This document shows positions 24,355 through 36,093 of a stretch of DNA of 64,000 bases, piece after piece. The DNA comes from Edolisoma coerulescens (lineage: Eukaryota > Chordata > Aves > Passeriformes > Campephagidae): positions 1,802,661 through 1,866,660 of the forward strand of contig VWZW01007171.1 in assembly GCA_013397115.1 (NCBI GenBank), given 5' to 3'. The stretch's first letter is position 1; the number at the start of each line of letters is the position of its first letter. The position numbers and the translations under genes were made by a program. Below the pieces are notes generated by a model that was not told the origin of the DNA, made no database searches, and saw only the letters and a program-made list of their open reading frames with translations.

Positions 24355-25092
24355 CTTAGGGATTCCTGAAACTGTTGAAGAGAATTATATAAGACACAAA
24401 CTTTTTGGTGTGGGATGCAGAAGGATTTACGTACATAGTTTTCCATACGAACTTATTTTCAATACTTCTTGTGGTTCATCATCTTAGGAAGTGTTCTACT
24501 AAAATTTCTGCTCCTTAAATCTGAAAAGAGTTTATAAAATGTAATTTTAGAAATTTGTTAGTTCACTATGAAACACCTTTTGGAGGACTTGGCTGCTACT
24601 TGAAGACATTCATTCAGCTTTCTTCCTTATGTCATGTAATTGAAAATCAATGTTTACCCAATCACTCAAAGATTCTGTACAGTCTTTAACCCTTACACTT
24701 TATCTTTCTCTCTCCCAACTTTTGGCTTTGGAGGTAAAGAAAAAATAAAGTAGACAAAGTGGTTTAACTCTTTAAATAGATCTTAATTTGGAAAAGTTAA
24801 ATGTAAGAGTGAAAATATTATGGAGGATAAAGAGAAAGAATGAAGATGAGTATTGTAAATGTTGTCACTATAACATTACTCTGACTGCTTAAAAGATTTC
24901 TCCTGTATGCTTAGTTCTAGCATCTTAGTTTCCAGAGACAAGAAAAACGCTATAACAGAACATAATTTGTGATAAAAGAACTGTATTTATTTACTGTGAG
25001 GTAGCTTTGTATTGGATGTCTAGTCTTGTATAAGCCTGTTCATTATGATAAGAAATGTCATAATTTTCTCCATGCTGGACTTACACACGCAT

Positions 25093-25108
25093 ACCACCAC
25101 CACCACCA
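25093..25108. repeat. (ACC)n microsatellite
   Basis: Five ACC units. It gives the run of glycines at the N terminus of the minus-strand frame ending near 25081, which is not a gene. Confidence 0.85.
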
Positions 25109-28100
25109 TGTTCCTCTATAACAAAATAATATTTGGTAAGAAGTAGTAAGAATGACTCTAGTGTAAATGAACAAGAAAAATCTCTAAAGATGTTTCCTTT
25201 CTGATGCATCTTGGATAAGACGTGCAGGAGAAAGGGGGCTATGGTGTATTGCAAAAAAATACGACATATTATCAAGGCTGAATTTTTATAGATGAGTAGG
25301 AACCACAAAAACAACTTTATTCCTCACAAGATTCACAGAAATCTGTTTCAGAAATTGCCCAATGTCTTCAAAAGACTCACAAGAAACCTCCAAAGATCGC
25401 TTTAAAAAGCATTTGAGATTGTTTTGGGAGGCTGCCAGTAACTGGGTGTGCTGAAACTCAGCCTTTTATTGTCCCAGCAGCCAGACAGTGCTGCAACACA
25501 GATGTCATGGCAAAGAGAGAAGCATATGAATGTAAGGAAACTGGCTCAGATTCTGCATAGGCAAAGAGGAAAGGAACAGTAGACAGAAAATGTTCAGGTT
25601 AACAGTGCCTTCATAAGGTGTTAACAAAGTGGAGGAGAGAACAGCTTGCTGAGATATTTATGTCTTTAGGAGAACTTACTTGAACCTGGAACACAAAGCA
25701 GAAGTACTACATCTATGAACTTGCTAGAGAGAAGAAAGGATACATGACAACATAGTAGGGACATAAGGCAAAAAATAGGACAAAATGAGAGGATACAATT
25801 ACAGTATACAATTGTATGATCCTTTGGTATCAAAGACTGCAGCTTCCGTCGGTCCCGAATGCACACACTTCAGCTCCTATCTGCTGTAAAGTTGTATGTA
25901 AAAGCAGAAGGTGTCTTAGATCTTAATCAGTATCAGCAGCAGTGTGACAGGCTATTTTTTTGCTTGACACTTCCACTAATTCCTAGACTTCATAATAACT
26001 TTCTTCCCATATGACACAGAATACTTTTTAAATGATTGACACTGAATTTTATTATACTGTCAGTGGACTCAAAATTAATTTTAATCAAATGGTATAGAGA
26101 TGCTTTGGTTGCGTTTCCAATATGTTGTTGCAGTTACATACAAAGCTGCTAATTTATAATTTACAGCATATGCCAATTAACAAATTAATATTCAATATCT
26201 TTATAGAAAATGTACAAATAAATTTAAGATCTGAAACAATGCCTCTTGCAAATGTTTAATTAGGTATTTAAGGATGCAAAAGCAGAAAAAGGATCCCATC
26301 TTTGGTAGGAAACGGTCTACAAGTCAAAAAGTGATTTGCTTCAGAGAGCAAAATAATGGCTATTTAAATGTCTTCTGAATTCACTGGGCCAGATTTTTCA
26401 TTATGGTTAAGTGACTTTACTTCTGGGTTAGTCAGCAACAGAAGTCAGTTGCTTTATTATTTATTTTGTTTGGAATCAGATGGGATATGGACCAACCTTT
26501 CATTAAGCTGTTCCAGCACTGGGTATCAGCAGAACAATTCCCATGTGACTTGTTTTGACTACAACTACTGGACAGATTCAGCAGAGAACACCACAAATTA
26601 TTTTATTATGTTATTTTCATACATCAGTTATGTATTTATCTTCATGAATCAGTTACTTAAAAGAATGCTGTAGGGAAGGTAATTATGATTGTCTTCATGA
26701 GTAGCTTCTTTCTTTTTCTTCTCTTATTTGATATAGATCTGTGACTTGGGGATTCAAAAATCTTCACTGATTCCTTCCATTTAGTTTGCCTTTGCTCTCC
26801 AACAGGTGGGTTAATAAGACAGGGAGTGACAGAAAAAATGAGACTTCATTTCCTTCCTGCTCATTGAAATTACTGGTGAATTTGGGACTCAGCCTGGTGA
26901 AAAATCATCTAAACAGATGGGAACTGGGTCTACAGCCTTTGTCCACGCTACGGAAGGCTCTGTTTTACCAAAAGTGGTGAAACTTGCAGGAACATAACAT
27001 ATTTTGAAAGCTCTGTTCCTTTGTTAAGAGAGATGAAGACTGGGCAAATTTTTTTAGAAATTAAGAGGAATACACAGATGAAAAGACAGAACTTGGTTAC
27101 TTAAAATTCTCATCCCTGAGAAAATGAGCTGAAAAACGGCTACCCACCACTCATTTTCAATGTGGTTTAGGGATTATAAATAACAAATACCTCTATCTCT
27201 CAATTATTTTCAATGTTTCAAGGCTTTTTAGAAATTTTCCAAATATCTCACCTGAAAATAGACCTTTACATAATATGAAAAATCTGTCAGGGTTTTGTGT
27301 GTCTGATTAACTTTTCAGGGACAACTTTGACTTAGTCTCTTACTCTACTGTGTTTGGTAGAATACTTTGACAGTACCAGCTGGAAACACTGAGGATACTT
27401 CAGTGAAAGTGTTATTCAAATAAATGGCAAATGGGATTTTTAAATTATATGACATTATTTTGCATTGGTATGAAATTTAAATTCCATTATTAATCTATCT
27501 ACATTCTAAAAACTTTCACTGTGGTAGTTATAGCCTTATAGCTATTCAGAGGGGTACAAGTTCACTTCAATCTTGCTATAATGGTATAATAATGCCTCCA
27601 AAAGGAGCAGATACAATTTCTGTATTTTTGTATCACTGTAAATTTGCATCTTAACATGTAAATTCTCAGCAGAGAACTCAGAGACCCTTGAGACTTACTG
27701 TAGAATTTGTGAAAGGCGTATTTCAAAAGGTTTTCTAAGGCAAGAAAAAAAGCAGTTAACTACTAGTCTGAGACAGTGTACACTGTGTAAAAAAAGTCTT
27801 AGCATATGAGAATAATAAGGCTAGATAAAAGCATCTCTCATTCCTTATATATGACTTAAAGATTGTCCTTCTTTGAAGACAGACATATTGTGCCATCTCC
27901 CACCATCTTAAAGGATTTACTGCAAATTATGCATCTCTGACATGGGAGGAGAAATTTTGCCAGAAAAGAGAAAAATTACTCAAAATATTCATCTCTAGCC
28001 ATTGAATTTGGATTTTCTTGACTGAGGAGTGTCTGATGAACATCTGACTTTATAACAGGAATACTTTTTTCAACTACAACTGTAATGCTTTTTCAGTAGT

Positions 28101-28418
28101 TTAATGTAGCTTAATTTCTGAGGTTGGAATTTTTAAATAAAATTTAAAAGTATATGTATGTGGCATCATAATGATTCCTTACACAGTCCAATGGCAGGGA
28201 TAAAATATGTAGAGATAATCTCATTAGTGGCTTAGTACCTTCCACAGAGACTAGTCTGTAGAACAGAGTGGTGAAATAAAGAGTTTCAGAAGAGGTTACT
28301 GACAGCAGGACACTGCTGGATTGAGGGATTTCTTTAACATATTTGAAGAAAAATACAAACCTTAAAGGTAATAGACTGGAATGTGACACACTGTTCAGCT
28401 TGTTCTCTCTTCTTCCAG

Positions 28419-28616
28419 CACATCATCTTAGCCTTTCCTCGGTGTTCCCACTTGAGTGTCCTTCACCTGTTAACAAATGGGAGTCTGCACAGCATGTTGT
28501 GTTTCAGTCATATATTTATCCGATACTGCAAGGAATTATTGGAAAATTCTTGGTCCCTAATCTTGCCTCTTATCCTGTGTATGGCAAAGAGATAAGGTTG
28601 TCTTCCATATCTCCAG
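28419..28616 (+). other. Open block with splice-site consensus (possible internal exon)
   Basis: A pyrimidine tract ending TTCTTCCAG (28410-28418) is followed by 198 bases (66 codons, a multiple of three) and then CAG|GTAAGAA, a near-perfect donor. One plus frame stays open across the whole block and beyond (28343-28627). The translation includes VNKWESAQHV, YIYPILQGIIGKFL and LASYPVYGKE; I recognise no family. It could be a coding exon, a noncoding-RNA exon, or chance. No neighbouring exon is identified. Confidence 0.2.
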
Positions 28617-31409
28617 GTAAGAATTAATTCAAAAGATTCTCCATTCCTATGTGACGTCCTTTTTAAAAATAAGACATTTTGGACCTCATTGCCAAAAAAT
28701 TATTTATCTGTACGTTCGTTCAATTTTCTAATGGAACTGCTCTAAACTGTGTGATTCATGAGAATCTTGAGTCTTCTAAGAGTAGACATTGGAGAAGTAG
28801 CTCTAGACACACAGAAGCTGCAATAAATCTCTTCTGTTCTGTCCTTCAATATATAAGAATTTGCCAGTATGTGGAATAGTTTTCCTAAAGGTCTAGAAGA
28901 AAGCTCAACTGTTCCTAAAGGTGCAGTGATTCAAAAACATATTTGAATTAATTTTGTTTGGATGCAACTTTTTAAAGTAGTCTTAATGCAATACTTATGA
29001 TTTCTAATTTTACCTATTAAAATTATTAATCCACAATTATTTTCTCAAAGTTTTCTGTCCCGCTAAATATAATAATATTCTCTTCCTATCTATGGACAGT
29101 CACTTCTCTACACAGGGTATTTGAAAGTTCATGAAATCAGCTATATTTAAAACACAGGTTGCAATATAAGGTTGGGGTTTTTTGTTTTGTTTCTGAAGTG
29201 ATTTACTAGAGAATCCTTTGCCAATAATATTTTCCTTTAAAGAGACATTTCTGTAGACTTTTTGAAATAGAACTGAAAGACAAACATAAGATGTTTGTTC
29301 ATTTTATTTAAATAAAATATTTTGTGGAGTGAAAGTATCTGAGCAACAAGTCTGAAAGTTAATTAAACAATTCTGTGGTAAAACATTTGGAGAATCTTTA
29401 AAAAATCCCTCTGATGTTTAGAAGAGCAGAGGGAATTTTTGGATTGTTGTTAAACTTTCAAAGTACTGTATTAGAGCATTTAAAAGTCATCTGACATTTG
29501 AAACTTTTAAGACCTACCCACCAGGGTTACTTGCTGTGGTAAGGAATACATTAGACAGAATAATCCTTAAAATAAATTATGATAGTCAGTTGAATTTAAT
29601 TATACTGACTGAAATAAAATAATTAATTCAAAGAAAATATTCACTGAAGAATGCCAAGAGGAAACTCAGAATCACTATATTTCATACAGCAAAACTGAGT
29701 TTGCATAAATATAGCTGAACATTGCATAAGTAGTATATGAGGGACAATGCAGGGAGAAAAAAATGTGATTTAAAATTAATTTTAAAATGACTGCTCAGTT
29801 GATGGATCAAAGAACTGATGATTTTTAGGCCATCTGAGTGGCTGTGGGCTTATTAGATTATCCAGATACTGAAATGCTAAACATAAGGACATTTGTATGA
29901 TTTTCACACCCAAATCAGCTGCATATTTGTCTAGATTCCAACATAAAGATTAGCGACAAAGTATGGTCCTGATCCCTTTCAGTCACTTTGCCCTGAATTA
30001 AACCCCAAGTAAGCCATTTCCCTTCTGCCCACCCCCCTACAGTGAGAGAGTGACAAAGGCAGAGGCTATGGGTTAGTAACCAAAGTATACAAAAAGAGAA
30101 GGTGCTTTACACACAAAAGGTGTTCACCACCTTGACTTAGCTCCACGTAGCTGCTGAAACATAAACAAGACGGTGGATGCTCCTGCAGCTCAGCAGGGAC
30201 AAGTGTTCATTCCTGAGACAACTGCAGAGAGACAAAGAACTCTGCTCTGTGCTAGGGAATAAGAGAGGAATGAACTCTGCTTTATGTCAGAGAAAATACT
30301 CTGTTCAATAAAATTTGCCCTGTATTACCCATCCACATGCATAACTTTCAATACTACCAAACTAATTTTTTTTTTGACAGATAACCTGTACGTTAGTCAC
30401 ATGAAAACACGGCACTTACAAGAATTATTCTTTTTCAAATATGAAGTTTATTAAAATCCAGTTACAACTGTGACTTTTAGTACCTTGCAAGCTCATACAG
30501 TAATTACTCCTCAGAAGCTTAGGGAGGAAAAAGAAAATCTAAGAAATTTTAATATTGCAATGTCATTTTATGAGATTAATAAGCCATGAATTTTGGAGCA
30601 CTTTCTGCTTCTGAAACTCACAGAGGCTTCAAATGTGACTATACGCTAGTGCTAAAAGTGGTTTGAGGAATGGGGGGACATGTTAAGTTGGGAAGCATGG
30701 ACAAAAAGACTATGTGTGTTCTTGAACCAGAAGAAAGATTTTGGTCAAGCAATTTAGTGTTACATCTAAAGTAAACACCAGGATTAATTAATAGTTATGG
30801 GGTCTTATGATATTTGTGGAGACGAAATTTCTAGCCATATACAGTTCCAAATACGGCTGATCTTTAAAAATTAATTCACTGGCTAGTTTTCTTAGATTTT
30901 TTTCTGTAGTCACTTTTATTTAGAAAGCAACTCAAAGGGTTTTTCCTGTTTTGTCATTATAAATTAATGAATACCACGGTCCATGAATGGGGAAAAAAGC
31001 TAAGATTTGGTAAAGGTGGATACCAAAAACTTTAAAAACAAAAATTATCTCTGTAATATGTAATTGTAGGGAATAAAGTCGTGGTAGCAGGCTGGAAGCA
31101 AAGTTAAGATAGCAGGCTATGTAAAGATCCTGTTCTGAGGATGGTCACTTCGGTGTTTGACCCTGAAGAGCTGGTAAAACTTCCCACATTCTTCAGGGAG
31201 CAAGAGAGTCTGTTTGTACTCAGATTCTTCTTATGTGAAAATCCTCACAAGAAAAAAAAGCCTCCAGACTGTTCTCCCCTGACATGACCAGTTACACAGC
31301 TGGGTTGAGCCTTAGCAACTTGTTTGGTCATACTAGAGGAACATTCATCATTATCAAGTCAAATGTGGCTTTGTGAGCATATCATAGGTAGGATGATGTG
31401 GTTTGAATG

Positions 31410-31839
31410 GTAATGCTGACAACACATTATAATTCAAACTTTATTAAGACAGTGAGAAAGATGGGCAACAATGCACCCACATGGTGACTTACTGGATCAC
31501 TGAAAGCAATCGTGGGTTTGTAAGTGATGCCACAGCTCTGGTGGACTGTCAGGGACACGTAATGTCGGGGTCATCTTATGCATCTTGATGCTGGGTCAAG
31601 GGCGGGTTGTCACAGAGCAGGGTGTAAATGTTTTAAACACATGAATATAATTCTGGGTGTTGGTCTACTGCTACCACACCAGAGGTGTGGAACTCCCTAA
31701 GACCAATTTCTAACTGTCAGCCCCCTGTAGATATTCCTCATTGTAGAGGCCCAGAGAAGCTGACTTTCACTGTGGGATGGATGGTGTATTCCCTCCCCAA
31801 CCAATAGACTATTGGCTCAGCATGTATTTTCTTCAGTAA
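31410..31839 (-). mobile_element. Possible solo LTR, minus strand
   Basis: A 422-bp block from 31414 (TGCTGAC on plus) to 31835 (CTTCA) has TG...CA ends and is flanked by GTAA at 31410-31413 and 31836-31839. On the minus strand it has a CCAAT element with a nearby inverted copy (31798-31817) and AATAAA (complement of 31440-31445). A 4-bp duplication would fit a class I (gammaretrovirus-like) element. The weak points are that a 4-bp match can easily be chance and that only about 26 bases follow the AATAAA, short for R/U5. It could instead be another kind of old repeat or a non-repeat sequence. Confidence 0.35.
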
Positions 31840-34800
31840 CAAAGAGGCAGACCTGGAAGTCTTAAAGAAAAAGAAAGATTTGCAATTTTTTGAAGGCTTT
31901 CAAGTTGTTATGTAAAGTGCCTGGTAGATTAATGGCTTTCATGATTCATATGTTGAGAGTAATAGACTTCTTGCTCAGCTGCTGTGTTATCAGTTAGTTT
32001 GACCCAATTCTACTGCCAAGTTCTCCTACTGTTCAGAACTTGTACCTTGTCTCTTCCTTAGAGACTGAATCTCATCAAAACTCTCCCAAAACTGTAGGCA
32101 GTTTTCAGATAGTGACCCTTTTCTGGTGTCTCTGTCCATTCATAACTCTGAACCTCAAAAAGCAAAGAAGTACTTGTGCTGACTCCCAAAATACAGTCTA
32201 CATTAGCCATGTCTTGAAAACTTGAAGGTAACTCAGTATGGTTGCAAATGCAGTGCTTGAATTATTTTAATAATCTTGGCTACTGAGGTGACTGTAAAAT
32301 TAACAGACTTACACTGGAACTCTGTCTATTGCAACCTCATTTATAGGAAATAAAAGCAAAAGACAACCTTCTGATCATTTAAATCATAGTGTGATAGCAA
32401 ATGTTATTGAATATGTGCTGCTGATAGATAGCAGAGAGGCAGTGGAAAATAGGGCAGTTTATCAGCTTCTCTTCTATAAACATTTTTTTCTGCGAATGTT
32501 TCCAGAGTTTCTTCCAAGAAGGATTCAGAAGGAGGAAGGGATAATTCTGTCTTTAAGTATAAACACGGCATTGTGTGGGTTTCCTCTGAGGCTCACTCTC
32601 TCAGCTTGGACACATGGACAAGTGGTAGCTACATCCCCTTCCCACCCTTTGGTGTGGAGAACAACAATATAAATGTCCTGACTCTTCTATTTCAAGTATC
32701 CATAAAGGCTCCTTAGAAAGATAGGAATGTCAGCAAGACTTCCCTGTACTTGAAACTGTTACTTAAGTAAAGTCAGGTGGATCTGCATCACTGTTCTGTT
32801 TCAGGCACACACTCGTAATCAGGCATGTGTTACTACAGGGACACAGGATTCTCTTGAAACTTTGAACCTGTGCAGTGGCACCTTAGGGGAAACAGCTGGT
32901 GCTGCTAATACCTCTCTGCAGTGATTATAGTGCCTGCAGGTTCCGACAGGTTGTGCTGCACAAGATACAGCAGGGTTGAATTTTCATACCTTATTTCAAA
33001 GCCTCTAATGCAGTATTTTTTCCTTTAAACTAGAAGTTTGAGATCTTAATATATTATAAAAACCAGGGTCCCTGCATATGGACCTATCTTTCCTGCACCT
33101 TTATTAGGTAACATTTGGGTGGGCTTTTCCTTCACCTGGACAGGAATTCTGACATCAAAATTCTCAGAGACCAGAGTATTCTGGTGCTGGATGATGTTGC
33201 AAGACTATCTATGGCCTAAAATGCCTACAAAACACCAAATTCTTCATATTTTGCTCTCATCTCTGTTACTGCTAGCTAAAAACAGCATCCAGATTTCTGC
33301 TAAGTGTTTATATATGCCTTGTGCTTTTTTAAAGACTGTTGAGCACGTTCCACCCACAAGAGGCATAATCTGCTTCAACATCTTCATTCTACTAAATTTT
33401 CTTGAAGTATTTCAAAATGAATAATTTTCTAAAACCATCTTGAATAATTGTTTATATCACAGTAACCATCTTAAAATACATACATAAAATTGAGTTTTCA
33501 GTGTATATGGTGTTAGAGCATAAAGCATGTTATTTACCACTGCCCTATTCTTCTCATAATTCTGCTTCCTACTGGTTTTTGAATAGCTTTTACATTTCTT
33601 CAATTGTCAGCTGCAAATTGAATATATATGCATATTGATATCACAGAAATAAGAACACATGAAAATCTAAGCTATTTTTATTGCCTATTGTTTTCTTTTC
33701 GTGGTGTATTGCTTAAAAAGAAATATTTATGCTTTAGGCATAGGCAGGCATAAATAAACCTATTTATACATGTGTAAACATATATGTTCTCTTGCAATAA
33801 TTGTAAGTGACATTACAAGGTCCCAAGCTTTGAGAAAAGAAGGAATCTCAGCAAGAAAATCTGTATACATACCACTTCTTTTTGTTTCTGAGAATTCACA
33901 GTCTTGTAAAAAGAACTTGGTAGGCAATGTGATTTGTTTTCCATTTTTTTGTTGTCACTAGTTGAGTTTTTCCTGCAATAAAAAAATGGATCACATTCAT
34001 TATTTGAAAATTGCATAAAAATTCCTAGTTTGTTTTTTTTTTCTTCTGCACTGAATTACTAACTGAGACATATTACAGAAATGACAGGAACACCACTTGC
34101 AATATAGTGGTAATGAAAATAAAATAAAACTATTATTACTGCCTTATATTTTTTTCTTTTTCTCTCATCAGAAACCAATATTGTTTAGAGCACTGGTGAG
34201 CTCTAGAAAAACCTTTCGGCTTGCCCAATAGGTTTATCTTTCTTTTTCACTTATTAGAATCACCTGTTCTCCACCTCATTTTATTTGCTCACTACTTAAC
34301 AATAAATCTCATTGCAATCCAATGTTAAGCCCAGTTTTCCAATCTCAAAGCATACAAACAGTGCTCACTCTTTCTGAAGGAGGATTCTGAAGCTAAAGAA
34401 AAAATACTGAAGAGCAGTATTACCCTTTAGTCCTTCTATAGAGCAACTTCTAACATAAAGAAAACACCTGTTTACTGAATGCCTGTACTCACTACATCTG
34501 CACAAAGGGATATTTTTGTCCCCAAATCAGGAAGTTGTGTCATTAAATTGCATAGAAGGGTAAGAATAAATATAGGAAACTAAGGCATTGGTTAAGTTAT
34601 CTTACATAGCAGCCACTAAGAGGGATTTATCAAGAGTTCTGGATAGAATCAAAGTTGCTGTTTCTTAGAATAATACTTTAAAGAGATTGGAGGTAGAACA
34701 CTGCCTGCTGTCAGTCAAGGACTCATTCCAGTTGAACTTTATTGGCAAAGAAAGATAAAATTTTATCTTCATACACAGAAGACTTACATTGTGGTGCCTA

Positions 34801-36075
34801 AAACCACAAAATGGATTACACTTCTAGGCATCACCTCAGTGGCAATTTAAGTAGCTAAGCTCAGTAATGACACTGTAAATGCATCATCTTCAGAGCAATC
34901 TAATTCATATATTCCCTTTCCAGCCATTTATTACAGTGTTCATGAATTTTACATTTCTGTATATTCTGTTCAAATGAAAATATTTTCCTTCCAGTTTTTC
35001 AAAGGACACTTTAGACTTGTGTTGCCATTGTAGTTCATATTCTTGCTCTGGTCCCTTAATTTTAAATGCTCCTGTGTGTTGAATAGGGTATTACAAACCT
35101 AGACTGTAAAATGCAAACCACAAACACTTTAAAATTCAACTAGATTTAATAATTAACTCTCTTTCTCCATCACCACCGCCTCCCCCACCTTGTTTTGTTG
35201 ATTGTAGCAAACTTTTCCATTCTTAATATCTCTGTTTAAATTCTTATGCAAAATTATTTGGAAGGTGGGTGTTCTGATGCATGAAAGAAATTACACTTTT
35301 CTAAATAATGCAACCAAAGAAGTCAGTTAGTGTTCAAATGTGTCTAAGGTAGAAACTTCATGGCTATAATTCAATAGTATTACTGAGTCTGTAGGGGTGA
35401 AATTGCACTCTTTTTCATTAATAATGGTGTCTCTAATGACTTGGCTGAAGACAATGTTGGTCATTACTGCTCGGTAAACCTTAATTGTTTTACATGATTT
35501 GGAATATACTTTAGTACATCATTTTCATTGTTGCCTTTTTAGATTTCTTTCCATTCTACTACTGTCTCTTAATGCAATTAACATTAAGAAGATATTTGTC
35601 AAGGATACAATTTTAAGGACACCTTCTGCCAAAGAGGCCTCATTAAGGGCTTTTGAAATACAGAATACTAATGAAAGCCCCTTGTGGCAAGACATTTAGT
35701 TAAGGACCCATGCAGCTTAGGACGTCTCAGTTTAAGATATTACTGCTGATGATGCAGACAGACTCATTTTAAAAAGTATCTGTTCAGTTCTGGTGAACTC
35801 AGTTATGGTAATACAGATGAGGCCTAACAAAATCACATATTCACAGGAAAAAGAAAGTGAAATAAAAATATAAACAATTATTTACTTTTCTTTCTATAAA
35901 TGAATTAAAGAGAGAACACAGTAAATATCATCCATACACTGGGAAAGTGCAAGTTTGCACTATCTGGTTTGAATTCCTGTTTACTCTGCTTTCAAGCAAT
36001 TGCAGATCATTTTAATGGAATGAAATTTCAGTCATAAAACTACTCTGTAAACTCTGCCTATAGCACTTCAAACCT

Positions 36076-36093
36076 AAAAGGTCCGGACCTTTT
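36076..36093. repeat. Perfect 18-bp palindrome
   Basis: AAAAGGTCCGGACCTTTT is identical on both strands with no spacer. Its centre TCCGGA contains one CpG in a CpG-poor region. It could bind a dimeric DNA-binding protein, form a small cruciform, or be chance. The surroundings show no repeat family. Confidence 0.9.

Larger units (their letters stand above)
24355..31409. other. Long stretch without recognised gene
   Basis: AT-rich DNA. It contains an (ACC)5 run at 25093-25108, a fully AT 18-bp palindrome at 29769-29786, and an open block with splice-like borders at 28419-28616 (listed separately). A somewhat GC-richer block at about 30000-30360 contains an AATAAA but shows no LTR ends. Frames at 26368-26673, 26786-26980 and 28679-28879 have no recognisable domain. 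Confidence 0.45.

Noticed and set aside
25666..25866. Minus-strand frame beginning MCIRDR, resembling the peptide from a transposase sequencing adapter
   Set aside because: The underlying bases (GTGTGCATTCGGGACCGACG) differ from the adapter sequence, so this is coincidence and not contamination.
29769..29786. 18-bp palindrome made only of A and T
   Set aside because: In DNA this AT-rich such palindromes are expected by chance, unlike the GC-centred one at 36076.
30000..30360. GC-richer block with AATAAA near 30308, considered as an LTR
   Set aside because: No TG...CA ends with matching flanks could be found, and the block order fits no LTR I know.
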